From: CBDHFQ01 sp965262565
Lineage (GTDB): Bacteria > Bacteroidota > Bacteroidia > J057
NCBI GenBank assembly: GCA_965262565.1
Contig: CBDHFQ010000008.1
Coordinates: 62,001-126,000 of the forward strand
Reading direction: 5' to 3'
Length of the DNA: 64,000 nt
Under the pieces are notes generated by a model. The model searched no databases. It was not told the DNA's origin and worked only from the letters and a program-made list of their open reading frames with translations. Shown here in pieces: positions 17,848 through 27,962 of the stretch; positions within the stretch are counted from its first letter, which is position 1; every line of letters starts with the position of its first letter. A program made the position numbers and the translations under genes.

Positions 17848-19407
17848 TTAAGCTTTTTCTTTATTTTTATCAATTATTTCGTTGAACTCACTGATACTTA
17901 TAGCTTTTTCCTCTGGCTTGAATTTTTCGACAAAGAAAGCACTCAATCGATCTTCACGGAGTTGGCTTTCGTATCTATTCATCATCTGTTGATCCTGAAG
18001 TGAATATTCTACCAGGGAATCCAGGTCAGCCATATCTGGAAACATTGTTGCTAGTTTATCCCTAACTTCATTTTGAACATCTTCCTTTGTTACTCTCAGG
18101 TTAGATTGTTGATCCTCCAATTCTCTCAGGATAATGCTCCAGGAAAGTGATTCTCTAAATTGATCATATTCATTTTCTATCTGCTCTTCTGTAACTTTAT
18201 TTTCATTAGAGGCTAATAACCATTTTTTAAGAAACTCATCAGGCAATGTTAAAGGATGTTTTTCGATCAATTTATCCTTCACTTCCTTCGTAAAAAACCA
18301 GGATCCTGCATTTTGATATTCTTCCGTGATTTTTTCGGCTAATTTTTCTTTAAACGCGTTCAGATCTTCTATGATCTCTTTTTCAGATTCTTCCCCCTGG
18401 TTTTCCGTTCCATCATTCAATTGTTCCTTTGATGTTGATTCCTCACTTTCTGTAGACTCAGGAGTTTCCTCATTGGCCTCCACCTTATCCTCATCCTCTA
18501 TTATTTCTTCCACTGAGGTTCCTTCTTCTTCCTGTGGTTGAATACTACCAGATGATTCTACCTGGCCATTTGTAGGGTCAGGTAAGCCTAGTGCTTTGTG
18601 GAAGAAGGTAGTATCCAGGAATGCGGGAGTGGTTCTGTTGATTTTTTTGATGGTAAATCCTAAAGATTTACCTGCTAGTTGAGCTAATTCATCTTCTTCC
18701 AGGAAGAGTAAGCCTTTTAATTCTGAAGACTCTTCTACGAGAGAATAGATGTCTACAGGAATAGTTTCATCTACTGATTTCCCATTGAATGGGGTTAATG
18801 CTCCTTCTTTTTTCACTCTCATGGGATTTAGAGGAATCATTTTTTCAAATCCCAGATCCACTACTTCCCCTTTTTCATCCAGTTCTATCAATTTTCCATA
18901 AATAATATCTCCTTCTTGAACCGTTTCCTGTTCTTCTACCTCAGCAAATCTGTCCCTTAGCTGTTCAATCTGTTGCTCAAGAAAATCGTCATCAACCTGT
19001 AATTGGTATACAGGAGGTAGCTCTGCTAGGTCGTAAGAAATATCCACTTTAGGAGCTAATCCTATTTCAAAGGTGAAATCTAGGGGGATATTACAATTGA
19101 CATCAAAATCATTTTCTCCCTTCTGGTTGGTAGGAAGAGGTTCTCCTAAGATGGCGATATTTTCCTCCTGGATAAAATTATTTAGGGATTCGCTTACTTT
19201 CTGAGATACTTCTTCCAGCAGTACGTTCATTCCCACCATTTTTTTTACTAAACTCAGAGGAACCTTACCTGGACGGAATCCTGGAATATTAGCTTGCTTT
19301 GCCTGTTCTTTCAACCTTTTTGTTACTTGCGGCTTATAATCTTCAGGCTCCAAATGAATGGTGATTTCAGCTTTTTGGTGTTCTTTAAGTTCTTTTGTGA
19401 TTTCCAA
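17848..19407 (-). CDS. tig: Trigger factor with acidic insert
   Basis: The protein is 519 aa. Start: TTG 19407 makes the N-terminus align residue for residue with E. coli trigger factor, placing the ribosome-binding loop GFRPGK at 43-48; the earlier TTG at 19431 adds eight residues. Order: ribosome-binding domain (1-115), FKBP-type PPIase-like domain (about 150-255), then a highly acidic Glu/Ser/Thr/Gln-rich insert (about 282-349) in which almost every other residue is acidic, then the helical C-terminal chaperone arms to the end. It chaperones nascent chains at the ribosome exit. The insert and total length (519 rather than about 430) are unusual. It is 40 nt downstream of a tRNA terminator on the same strand. 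Confidence 0.93.
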   Translation of the reverse strand: MEITKELKEHQKAEITIHLEPEDYKPQVTKRLKEQAKQANIPGFRPGKVPLSLVKKMVGMNVLLEEVSQKVSESLNNFIQEENIAILGEPLPTNQKGENDFDVNCNIPLDFTFEIGLAPKVDISYDLAELPPVYQLQVDDDFLEQQIEQLRDRFAEVEEQETVQEGDIIYGKLIELDEKGEVVDLGFEKMIPLNPMRVKKEGALTPFNGKSVDETIPVDIYSLVEESSELKGLLFLEEDELAQLAGKSLGFTIKKINRTTPAFLDTTFFHKALGLPDPTNGQVESSGSIQPQEEEGTSVEEIIEDEDKVEANEETPESTESEESTSKEQLNDGTENQGEESEKEIIEDLNAFKEKLAEKITEEYQNAGSWFFTKEVKDKLIEKHPLTLPDEFLKKWLLASNENKVTEEQIENEYDQFRESLSWSIILRELEDQQSNLRVTKEDVQNEVRDKLATMFPDMADLDSLVEYSLQDQQMMNRYESQLREDRLSAFFVEKFKPEEKAISISEFNEIIDKNKEKA

Positions 19408-19446
19408 TGTAGTAAAGGTTGAGTTAATCAATAGAATATGAAGGGT

Positions 19447-19475
19447 AAAAAAAACTGCTCCTTATGAGAGCAGTT
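19447..19475 (-). terminator. Intrinsic terminator after tRNA-Leu(UAG)
   Basis: A perfect 8-bp stem (AACTGCTC / GAGCAGTT) has a 7-nt loop. Read on the minus strand it is followed by eight T (A8 on +). It lies just 3' of the tRNA and separates it from tig. Confidence 0.85.
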
Positions 19476-19483
19476 CTGTGAAG

Positions 19484-19565
19484 TGCGGGCGGAGGGACTC
19501 GAACCCCCACGCCGTGAAGCACTAGATCCTAAATCTAGCGTGTCTACCAATTTCACCACGCCCGC
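19484..19565 (-). tRNA. tRNA-Leu (anticodon UAG)
   Basis: The gene is 82 nt. Acceptor stem GCGGGCG pairs with CGCCCGC, discriminator A, and CCA is not encoded. The anticodon stem CTAGA/TCTAG holds the loop TTTAGGA (anticodon TAG). A long variable arm and a GGTTCGAGTCC T-arm confirm a class II leucine tRNA, reading CUA and related codons. Confidence 0.95.
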
Positions 19566-19608
19566 AATATGTTTTTATGCAGAAGAACGACCCATTTTTT
19601 TGGATTCA

Positions 19609-19616
19609 CAAAAGTA
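19609..19616 (-). promoter_or_regulatory. Putative promoter of tRNA-Leu(UAG)
   Basis: On the minus strand TACTTTTG matches TAnnTTTG exactly, 43 nt from the tRNA 5' end. TTTCG at 19636-19640 with a 19-nt spacer could be the -33 box. Confidence 0.45.
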
Positions 19617-19690
19617 GAGTTATTTTCTGAAGAATCGAAATTATTTTTTAATTTAATAAATTATTTTAGGTAGTAGTGGTGAAGGTAGAT

Positions 19691-21988
19691 ATGGAAACAA
19701 TTATCGATATCAAGCAAAGGAATCAACCCGATTACAAACGAATCATCCAGGCTCAGTATCGCAAATTAATGCGCGGTTTGAAGGATATTTCCTCAAATCA
19801 GAAAGAACAGGTGCGCCAGGCTTTTCAACTTGCCAGGGGCGCTCATGAGGGAGTTAAGCGAAAATCGGGTGAACCTTACATTCTCCATCCATTGGCTGTA
19901 GCTCACATCGTAGTGTTTGAAATGGGTATAGAGGATGGACTTTCAGTTACCTGTGCTCTTTTACACGATACAGTAGAAGATACGCATATTGATCTGCAAA
20001 CTATTGAACGCAAATTTGGCAAACAATCCAAATACATTATTGACGGATTGACTAAAATTTCGAGTTCGGATATCATGGGAGAAATGAACTCTCAACAAGC
20101 GGAAAATTTTAGGAAAGTGTTGCTGACGATCTCTGATGATATTCGCGTCATTTTAATCAAATTAGCAGATAGACTACATAATATGCGCACTTTAGGAGCG
20201 ATGAGGCAGGAAAAGGTACTTAAGATTGCTTCAGAGACTTCCTATATATATGCTCCGTTAGCCCATAGACTTGGTCTGTATGAAATCAAAACCGAATTGG
20301 AAGACCTCGCTTTTAAGTATAGTGAGCCCCAAATTTATGATTTACTATCAACCAAGCTAGAAGCTTATAAACTTGATGCTCATAACTATATTAAAAGATT
20401 TACCCAAAAAATCAGGGAGCTACTTAAGAACGCGCACATTAAAGTTAAGATTAAGAGTAGGTTTAAGTCAATCGCTTCCATTGATGCCAAGATGAAGCGA
20501 CAGGGAATTCCCTTTGAAGAAGTATTTGATCTGTATGCTCTTAGAATTATTATAGAAGGTGTTGCGTCCGAACAGGAGCGGGAGAGTTGTTGGAGGGTAT
20601 ATTCAGCTATTACGGATAAATTTACCCCAAATTTAAAGCGGATTCGGGATTGGATTACTGTGCCCAAACAAAATGGATATGAAGCCTTGCACATTACTGT
20701 GATGGGGCCAGGAGCAAGATGGGTAGAAATCCAGATTCGGACTGAGCGAATGGATGAAATTGCAGAAAAAGGAGTAGCAGCTCATTGGATATATAAAGAA
20801 AATGGAGTGGTACAAGAAGATTTTTTATCAGGTTGGATAGATCAGGTAAGAAATATACTTGCTAACCCGGATTTGAATGCGTTAGAAGCCTTAAGGCATT
20901 TTAAAGAGAATCTTCAGCCCAATGACGTGTTTGTGTTCACTCCCAAAGGTGAAATGGTCCGTTTACCCAATCAGTCAGTCGTATTGGATTTTGCCTATAA
21001 GATTCACACAAATATAGGAGATACCGCCATTGGAGCTAAAATTAACCATGTGGTTGAATCTCTAAATTACATGTTGAGGCCGGGAGATGTAGTGGAAATT
21101 TTGACCTCCAGAAAACAACATCCCAAAGATGAGTGGTTGCGCATTGTCAAAACCCAAAAAGCAAAGGATAGTATTAAAAGAGCCTTACAAAAACAAAGAA
21201 AGGAAATTGTCGAACAAGGAAGGAGATTATTTAAGTGGAGAGCCAGCCAATATCAGGTAGATGAAGATCATCCTTATATGAAGGAACTGCTTACTTTTTT
21301 TTACCAACCTTCCAAGGAAGAATTTTTCTATAATCTGGGAGCTCATAAGCTGGATACTTCCATGATCTCCAAATTCATAGACCTAAAGAAGAGCGGTAAG
21401 ATGGTGGAAGATGAATTGCCTGGCATGTGGTCTATGGATCAAGCCCAAATTAAGGCTAAATTTGAGGAAATAGGGGTAGATGCCGACATGTTAGTGGTTG
21501 GGAGGGGAGCTGAAATTGATAAATATATCCTGGCCAAATGCTGTAATCCATTGCCTGGGGATGATATACTGGCATATGATGAAGATCATAGAATTGTTAT
21601 CCATAGAACGAGTTGTCCAGGAGCTGTCAGATTGATGTCCAGCTTTGGATCCCGGATTATTAGTGCTAAGTGGGGAGAACAGGATACCAGCATTACCTTT
21701 TTAGCAGCAATAAAAGTAATGGGGCTGGATAAACTTGGAATGTTGAACGATTTAATTAAAATTATTTCTCTCCGATTAAAATTGAATATTCGCAAAGTAA
21801 CTATAGAGTCTGAAGATGGAATGTTCGAAGGATTATTTAAAATTTTCGTTCATAATACTAAAGAATTAGAACAGCTCATTGAGGAACTGGAGCATTTACC
21901 TCATGTACACAAAGCAGTAAGGGCAGATCATGAAGATGAACCCTTCCCTCAAGAATTAAAAATGGTATCTAAAAATCAGGTAGAATAA
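19691..21988 (+). CDS. Bifunctional (p)ppGpp synthetase/hydrolase (RelA/SpoT)
   Basis: The protein is 765 aa from ATG 19691 (a GTG at 19676 is less likely). Order: HD hydrolase domain with HPLAVAHIV and ALLHDTVED (catalytic His92-Asp93), synthetase domain near 245-380 with RIRDWITVPKQNGYEALH and QIRTERMDEIAEKGVAAHW, TGS domain (about 412-473: DVFVFTPKGEMVRLP), a zinc-finger/helical stretch around AKCCNPLPGDDI, and a C-terminal ACT domain. Both catalytic sites look intact, so it should make and destroy (p)ppGpp. It is divergent from the tRNA gene. Confidence 0.94.
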   Translation: METIIDIKQRNQPDYKRIIQAQYRKLMRGLKDISSNQKEQVRQAFQLARGAHEGVKRKSGEPYILHPLAVAHIVVFEMGIEDGLSVTCALLHDTVEDTHIDLQTIERKFGKQSKYIIDGLTKISSSDIMGEMNSQQAENFRKVLLTISDDIRVILIKLADRLHNMRTLGAMRQEKVLKIASETSYIYAPLAHRLGLYEIKTELEDLAFKYSEPQIYDLLSTKLEAYKLDAHNYIKRFTQKIRELLKNAHIKVKIKSRFKSIASIDAKMKRQGIPFEEVFDLYALRIIIEGVASEQERESCWRVYSAITDKFTPNLKRIRDWITVPKQNGYEALHITVMGPGARWVEIQIRTERMDEIAEKGVAAHWIYKENGVVQEDFLSGWIDQVRNILANPDLNALEALRHFKENLQPNDVFVFTPKGEMVRLPNQSVVLDFAYKIHTNIGDTAIGAKINHVVESLNYMLRPGDVVEILTSRKQHPKDEWLRIVKTQKAKDSIKRALQKQRKEIVEQGRRLFKWRASQYQVDEDHPYMKELLTFFYQPSKEEFFYNLGAHKLDTSMISKFIDLKKSGKMVEDELPGMWSMDQAQIKAKFEEIGVDADMLVVGRGAEIDKYILAKCCNPLPGDDILAYDEDHRIVIHRTSCPGAVRLMSSFGSRIISAKWGEQDTSITFLAAIKVMGLDKLGMLNDLIKIISLRLKLNIRKVTIESEDGMFEGLFKIFVHNTKELEQLIEELEHLPHVHKAVRADHEDEPFPQELKMVSKNQVE

Positions 21989-22088
21989 CTAATAGAGATA
22001 ATTTATTGGAATTGATAACCTTTTGAATAAAATTGAGTTTTGTTGAACGTAATATATAAATTAACATCAGTTGTAACCCTTTCAATTT

Positions 22089-23294
22089 ATGGGAACACCA
22101 GAATCTTTAAGAATTGTTTTAGGTACTCTCGCTACAATTTTTATTCTTTTTGCTGGATATATAGGATATAATTACTTAGGTAGTAGAGAAACGCCGGTTC
22201 GACAAATGTCATTTAGAGAACAACAAAAGACAGTTGAGGCGGTTCCTGTGGAATACAAAAGTCGAGAAATCGCCATTAGTCAAATCGGAAAAGTATTAGC
22301 TGAAAATGCGGTGGACTTGATTGCAGAAGTTCAGGGAGAAGTGTTAAGAGGAAGTATACCCCTGAAACAAGGTCAATCCTTCAACAGCGGGCAGATTTTA
22401 TTTAAAGTAGATGATGAGGAAGCTAAGTTATCTCTATATGCTCAAAAAAGTGATTTTTTAACTGCTATAGCGGAAGTATTACCTGATTTAAAGTTCGACT
22501 ATCCCGAAAGTTATGAAAGGTGGAAAACTTACTTTGACGAATTTGAGGTGGAAGAGGCGATTCCCACGCTTCCTGAAATAAAAAGTTCACAAGAAAAACT
22601 TTTCTTTACAACAAAAAATATAATTAATCTCTATTACAACATAAAATCTGCCGAAGAAAGATTATCAAAATATGTGGTAAGGGCTCCTTTCAGTGGTAGT
22701 TTTATTGAGGTATTACAGGAAAGAAATAGTATTGTGAACCCAGGGGCCAGAATCGCGCGAATTGCAAAATCCAGCAGTTTAGAACTGGAAGTACCTGTTC
22801 GTACAGATGTACTATCTTATGTACAGCAAGGCACCAAAGTTACAGTATATTCGGAGGATAAAAGACACACCTGGAATGGGGCTGTTCGTCGGGTAGGTGC
22901 AGTAGTAGATGAAACTACGCAGTCCGTAAATATCTATGTAGCTTTCAATCCTAATGGCAAACAGGTATTTGATGGACAATATTTACAAATAGAGATTCCG
23001 GGAACTCAATTAAAGGATGTAATGGAAATCCCTCGCAAAGCCCTTATGAATCGCAATCAGGTCTATGTATTATCCGATAGCAGTAGATTAGATATCAAGG
23101 AAGTTAACATTGAAAAGCTGAATGACGAAACGGTACTATTTTCTGGTCTTGATGAAGGCGAATTGGTCGTTACTGAAGCTTTGGTCAATGTGTATAAAAA
23201 TATGCCTGTAACAGTGAAAAATATGAATGGGCGGGAAAGTGTTAATTCTTCTGGTTCTGCCAGTAAAGTCTCTAATGGAAACCTGGCACAATAA
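22089..23294 (+). CDS. RND efflux periplasmic adaptor (membrane fusion protein)
   Basis: The protein is 401 aa. One N-terminal membrane anchor (about 11-29) is followed by the adaptor pattern: barrel-sandwich halves beginning QGEVLRGSIPLKQGQSF, a long alpha-hairpin (about 110-200) and a closing strand VVRAPFSGSFIEVLQERNSIV, then a beta-barrel domain (VYSEDKRHTWNGAVRRVGAVVD) and a membrane-proximal domain ending with a Ser/Asn-rich tail. It joins the inner-membrane pump to the TolC-like channel. It is first in a three-gene operon; the pump starts 30 nt later. Confidence 0.9.
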   Translation: MGTPESLRIVLGTLATIFILFAGYIGYNYLGSRETPVRQMSFREQQKTVEAVPVEYKSREIAISQIGKVLAENAVDLIAEVQGEVLRGSIPLKQGQSFNSGQILFKVDDEEAKLSLYAQKSDFLTAIAEVLPDLKFDYPESYERWKTYFDEFEVEEAIPTLPEIKSSQEKLFFTTKNIINLYYNIKSAEERLSKYVVRAPFSGSFIEVLQERNSIVNPGARIARIAKSSSLELEVPVRTDVLSYVQQGTKVTVYSEDKRHTWNGAVRRVGAVVDETTQSVNIYVAFNPNGKQVFDGQYLQIEIPGTQLKDVMEIPRKALMNRNQVYVLSDSSRLDIKEVNIEKLNDETVLFSGLDEGELVVTEALVNVYKNMPVTVKNMNGRESVNSSGSASKVSNGNLAQ

Positions 23295-23324
23295 TTCTCA
23301 TCAATAGCAAAACTTTAGAGGGAC

Positions 23325-26300
23325 ATGCGTCAACTTATCTCTTTTATTACAAAGTATACTATATGGTCCAATGCGATCATTATTAGTGTGCTAATCTTTG
23401 GTCTTATCAGTGCGTTTACCATAAAAAAATCTTTCTTTCCAGAAGTAGAGCCAAATCTAGTACTGGTGCAGGTTACTTATCCTGGTGCATCGCCTGAAGA
23501 AATGGAGGAAGGCGTTTCGCTGAAAGTGGAACAGGCGATAAAAAGTATTCAGGGGATAGAAGAAGTGAATTCTACAGCTTCTGAAAACCTGGCAAGTATA
23601 AGTATAGAAGTAGTCTCTGGATATGATCCCGAGACGGTGTTAACCGATGTTAAAAATGCGGTCGATCAAATTAATTCTTTTCCGGTAAGTATTGAAAAGC
23701 CCAAAGTTTTTAGACAAAAACCCCGGGGGCCGGTGATTGATATGATTTTAGTGGGGGATGTAAGTCTTGAAACGCTTAAAAGGTATGCAGATGGTGTCAG
23801 GGACGATCTGTTGGCATCCAATATCATTTCCCAGATAACAATTACCGGTTTTCCCGATCAAGAGATTTCCATAGAAATTCCTGAGGAGACCTTGCTTCGA
23901 TACGGTTTGACATTTGATCAATTAGCAAATGCGATAAGGTTAAATAATAGGGATATCTCTTCCGGATCAATTAAAGCAAAGGATGAGGAAATACTCATAA
24001 GAAGTAGGGCGAAAAAATACGATCCCGAAGGAATTGGAAATATTATTATCAGGACAAATGCCGATGGAAGTATCTTAAGGCTGGTAGATTTAGCTATGCC
24101 CAAATTTCAGTTTGCGGATGTTCCTAATAGAACACTTTATAACGGTAAGCCTGCTGTTACTTTAGCTATTTCTAAATTCCCAGAAGATGATATTTTAGAG
24201 ATCAGGGATTATGTGATGGCTTACAGAGACCAATTCAATGAGGCCAACCAATCGTTGCAAATTATATTAGATAATGACAGGTCAGCTTATTTATTAGCGA
24301 GATTAAATATTCTGTTGGACAATGGAATTATAGGTTTGGTCTTGGTCTTGGTATTTTTAGGGATTTTTCTAAATACCAGGCTTTCATTCTGGGTAGCATT
24401 TGGAATTCCTTTTTCCTTTTTAGGGATGCTCATTATTGCTCAGTTAATGGGGGTTACAATCAATATTATTTCACTTTTTGGGATGATATTAGTAGTTGGA
24501 ATTTTGGTAGATGATGGGATTGTTGTAGCAGAAAATATCTATGCTGAATATGAAAAAGGAAAAACTCCTTTCAAGGCTTCTTTAGATGGGACACTAGATG
24601 TGATGCCTGCTGTTTTTACTGGGGTAACCACCACCATCTTAGCGTTTTGTTCCTTCTTCTTTTTTGAGGGACGCTTTGGACAGTTTATTTTTGATATGGC
24701 GATAGTCGTTATTCTTTGTTTATTTCTCTCTCTTATTGAATGTACCTTTATTTTACCTCCTCATATCGCCCATTCAGGAGCATTGTCCCAAAAAGAGCCT
24801 AATAAATTCAGGAAGTGGTTCGATAAAGGGTTTAAGTATGTAAGAGATAATATTTATGGCAGATCCCTGGCATTTTTAATGCGATATCGATATGCAACGA
24901 TTGCTTTAGCTATTTCATTACTAATGATTATGGCAGGAATGATAAAGGGGAATTACTTAAAATTAACTTATTTCCCTTCTTTTTCCAGGTCTGATAATGT
25001 AGATATAGGTCTGGTTTTGAAACCGGGAACAAGAGAAAACGTTACACTTGGAAATTTGGAAGAGATAGAAGCTAAAGTATGGGAATTAAATAGCGAATTA
25101 TCATCAAATAGAAGTGATGGAAAGGAATTAGTAGTTAGCACAAGGATTGACTTAGGGAGTAATTCAGCTGCTGGGGAAGGTGGAAGCCACGTGGGTACCC
25201 TTAGAGTTGAATTGTTACCTGAAGAGATAAGAAATGTGAATAAATTTGCAGTTATTCAGCAATTTAGAAAAAAAGTAGCGAATGTTCCTGAAGCAGAGCA
25301 ACTGACAGTAGGTGAAGGGAGAAATTGGTTTGGAAGTCCTGTATCGATTAGTTTGAAGAGTAGAAATCTGAAAGAATTAGAAGAAGCAAAAAATGCAGTT
25401 AAATTAGCTCTTAGCCAGAGAGCTGATTTAAAGGATATTACGGATAATAATATTCCAGGAAAGCGAGAAATAAATATCCAATTGAAACCAAAAGCTTATG
25501 TGTTAGGATTAACACATAATGATATCACGAACCAAATCAGACAAGGCTTTTTCGGGGAAGAAGTTCAAAGACTTCAGATAGGGCAGGATGAGGTTAGAGT
25601 ATGGCTTAGGTATCCAGAGTCTGATCGACAGAGCATAGGAGAATTGGAGAAAATGAAAATTAAATTGGAGAATGGAAATGAATATCCGTTAACAGATTTG
25701 ATAGAATATGAAACTTCAAGGGGAATTGTTAATGTAACGCATTTCAATGGATCTAGGGAAAACAGGGTAGAGGCAGAATTATCTGATCCAAAAACCCCTG
25801 TAGCTCCTATATTAGCAGACTTATCACAAAATTTAATCCCTCCTATCAGAAATCAATATCCTGGGGTTTCCATATCATTTGAGGGACAGGCCAGACAAGG
25901 GGATCGTTTTGGCTCATCATTTTTTTCATCAGCTTTACTTTTATTATTTGGGATATACATCTTGATCACCCTTGCATTTAGGTCCATAACTCAGCCATTA
26001 TTAGTTCTGGCTATGATTCCTTTAGGAATACTCGGAGCTGCTATAGGGCACTGGATAGAAGGAAAACCAATATCTATTTTGAGTATGTACGGTATTGTGG
26101 CATTGAGTGGAGTGATCGTGAATGATGCTATTGTTTTTGGCGATAAATTCAATCGCTTGCTGAAAGAAGGGCATAAAGTTGCTTCAGCTGTATTTTATGC
26201 AGGGAAATCTCGTTTCAGGCCTATTATACTAACCTCGTTGACCACGGTAGTGGGTTTATTTCCATTGATCAGAGATACAAGCTCTACTGCTCAGTTTTTA

Positions 26301-26513
26301 GTGCCCATGGCTATTTCCGTAGCATATGGAATTCTGTTTGGAACTTTTTTCATTTTAACCGTCTTCCCTCCTCTGCTAGTGATCTACAGTGATATAAGAT
26401 ACTTGTTAGCTAAAGCGGAGGGCTTACCTTTTTACGGTCGTTTTTATAAGCCTGCCAGGGAGAAATTAGAGCCTGCAGTACAGGAAGATTTAAAACTGGA
26501 TAAAATTCTATAA
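23325..26513 (+). CDS. RND efflux pump, inner membrane permease
   Basis: The protein is 1062 aa, twelve membrane spans with two large periplasmic loops. The first loop starts SYPGASPEEME-like; the transmembrane-4 proton-relay motif GILVDDGIVVAENIY keeps the two adjacent Asp residues, and the second half repeats the pattern near VALSGVIVNDAIVFGDKFN with Asn-Asp. These match AcrB/HAE1-type pumps rather than the metal-pumping CzcA branch, but the substrate is unknown. The gene is between the adaptor and TolC-like genes (13 nt to the latter), a complete tripartite efflux operon. Confidence 0.93.
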   Translation: MRQLISFITKYTIWSNAIIISVLIFGLISAFTIKKSFFPEVEPNLVLVQVTYPGASPEEMEEGVSLKVEQAIKSIQGIEEVNSTASENLASISIEVVSGYDPETVLTDVKNAVDQINSFPVSIEKPKVFRQKPRGPVIDMILVGDVSLETLKRYADGVRDDLLASNIISQITITGFPDQEISIEIPEETLLRYGLTFDQLANAIRLNNRDISSGSIKAKDEEILIRSRAKKYDPEGIGNIIIRTNADGSILRLVDLAMPKFQFADVPNRTLYNGKPAVTLAISKFPEDDILEIRDYVMAYRDQFNEANQSLQIILDNDRSAYLLARLNILLDNGIIGLVLVLVFLGIFLNTRLSFWVAFGIPFSFLGMLIIAQLMGVTINIISLFGMILVVGILVDDGIVVAENIYAEYEKGKTPFKASLDGTLDVMPAVFTGVTTTILAFCSFFFFEGRFGQFIFDMAIVVILCLFLSLIECTFILPPHIAHSGALSQKEPNKFRKWFDKGFKYVRDNIYGRSLAFLMRYRYATIALAISLLMIMAGMIKGNYLKLTYFPSFSRSDNVDIGLVLKPGTRENVTLGNLEEIEAKVWELNSELSSNRSDGKELVVSTRIDLGSNSAAGEGGSHVGTLRVELLPEEIRNVNKFAVIQQFRKKVANVPEAEQLTVGEGRNWFGSPVSISLKSRNLKELEEAKNAVKLALSQRADLKDITDNNIPGKREINIQLKPKAYVLGLTHNDITNQIRQGFFGEEVQRLQIGQDEVRVWLRYPESDRQSIGELEKMKIKLENGNEYPLTDLIEYETSRGIVNVTHFNGSRENRVEAELSDPKTPVAPILADLSQNLIPPIRNQYPGVSISFEGQARQGDRFGSSFFSSALLLLFGIYILITLAFRSITQPLLVLAMIPLGILGAAIGHWIEGKPISILSMYGIVALSGVIVNDAIVFGDKFNRLLKEGHKVASAVFYAGKSRFRPIILTSLTTVVGLFPLIRDTSSTAQFLVPMAISVAYGILFGTFFILTVFPPLLVIYSDIRYLLAKAEGLPFYGRFYKPAREKLEPAVQEDLKLDKIL

Positions 26514-26526
26514 TCAATTTGCATTT

Positions 26527-27855
26527 ATGGTTCGGCATAACTTAAATAAGGTTCAATTATTTTTTGTCATATTATGTTTAGGCATTGGATGGTGGCCAGC
26601 CACGACTTCCGCTCAAGAGGATTTGTCCCTTTCAGAAGCTATTGAATTAGGTCTCCAAAATAATTTTGGAATACAGATTGCTGATTATGAAAAGAATATA
26701 GCTACCCAAAATAATACTTGGGGAAATGCGGGATTATTACCTTCTGTAAACTTTAGTGGTACTGGAACATTTTTTAGCACGGGAAATGATGCCTCCTTTT
26801 TAACTCGAAACGTTACTGCCCGTGCAAATTTGAGCATGAGTTGGGTACTATTTGATGGTTTTAGGGTATATGCTGAGAAGGATCGATTGGAACAATTGGA
26901 ATTTCAGAGTGCTGGTAATGCTGCGGTAATTGTTGAAAATAGTATTCAAGCGATTATTTTAGCGTATAACAATGCCTTATTACAGAAAGCTCAGGTAGAT
27001 GTATTAGAAGAAACCTTAGTTACCTCCAAGGAGCGTTTGGAATATGAAGAGTTCCGTCGAGACCTGGGTGCTTCTGGAACCTTCGAATTACTCCAATTTA
27101 AAGATGCTGCTTTGGTAGATAGTACCAATCTCATCAACCAAATACTTAGCTTTCGCAATGCTAAAAGAAATCTGAATCTAGTGATGGGCATCCCTATAGA
27201 TTCAGAGTTCTCGCTTACTGATAGTTTAACGGAAGAATTTGAACCATATGATTTTAGAGAACTCAATGAAAAAATGAATTCGAGTAATTTTGTATTAAAA
27301 AATCAATTAATTACTCGTGAATTAAGAGCTTTGGAAACTAAAATCGCTAAAGCAGCTCTATATCCTCAACTCAGTTTCAATGCGGGAGAAACATTTATTA
27401 CTGGAAGGTCAACTCTCAGAAATAACGAAGTAAGGGATATTTCTGGGGCACTAGAATTTTCCTCCAATCTCACCCTTACATTTAATTTATTTAATGGTGG
27501 CAATACGAGGAGGCAGATTCAAAATGCTCGCATAAATGAAAGAATCAGTGAATTAGAAATAAAAGATATTTCTAATTCACTGATAAATGATCTATTGGTT
27601 ACATATGACAGCTATGAAATTCAACGAAATGTTTTAAAGCTGCGTAATGAAACGGTGGAGAATGCAAGGCTAAATTTGGAATTAGCGCAGGAAAGATTTG
27701 AAAGCGGATTAATTAACTCACTAGATTTTCGAACTATTCAGGTTCAATATCTTAATTCCCAGCTGACTAAATTACAGGCATTAGCTATTTTAATTGAAAC
27801 AGAAACAGAGCTTACCAGGTTGACTGGGGGGTTAGTACGAGATACATATATGTAA
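26527..27855 (+). CDS. TolC family outer membrane efflux channel
   Basis: The protein is 442 aa. A signal peptide (to about 29, ATTSAQ) precedes the TolC core with two structural repeats: LSLSEAIELGLQNNFGIQIA at the start of the first, and matching coiled-coil alpha-helices, with a late NARLNLELAQERFESGLIN stretch at the second. The C-terminus is short, ending after the last strand. It forms the outer-membrane exit of the efflux system. An unusual perfect 18-bp hairpin lies inside the coding sequence (27544-27584), encoding part of the second helical repeat. Confidence 0.92.
   Translation: MVRHNLNKVQLFFVILCLGIGWWPATTSAQEDLSLSEAIELGLQNNFGIQIADYEKNIATQNNTWGNAGLLPSVNFSGTGTFFSTGNDASFLTRNVTARANLSMSWVLFDGFRVYAEKDRLEQLEFQSAGNAAVIVENSIQAIILAYNNALLQKAQVDVLEETLVTSKERLEYEEFRRDLGASGTFELLQFKDAALVDSTNLINQILSFRNAKRNLNLVMGIPIDSEFSLTDSLTEEFEPYDFRELNEKMNSSNFVLKNQLITRELRALETKIAKAALYPQLSFNAGETFITGRSTLRNNEVRDISGALEFSSNLTLTFNLFNGGNTRRQIQNARINERISELEIKDISNSLINDLLVTYDSYEIQRNVLKLRNETVENARLNLELAQERFESGLINSLDFRTIQVQYLNSQLTKLQALAILIETETELTRLTGGLVRDTYM
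27544..27584. repeat. Perfect 18-bp inverted repeat inside the TolC-like gene
   Basis: The arms ATCAGTGAATTAGAAATA (27544-27561) and TATTTCTAATTCACTGAT (27567-27584) are exact reverse complements separated by 5 nt. It encodes residues around ISELEIKDISNSLI. No T-run follows. Such a long perfect palindrome in coding sequence is unexpected by chance. Confidence 0.9.
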
Positions 27856-27962
27856 AATTTGCTCAACTCTATTTGGTAATCCAAGGTAGAGTATCTAACT
27901 TGCAACCCGATTAATGAGGAGGTAACTATTATTGGGGTTGTCTCGTGATTATATTGACATAT

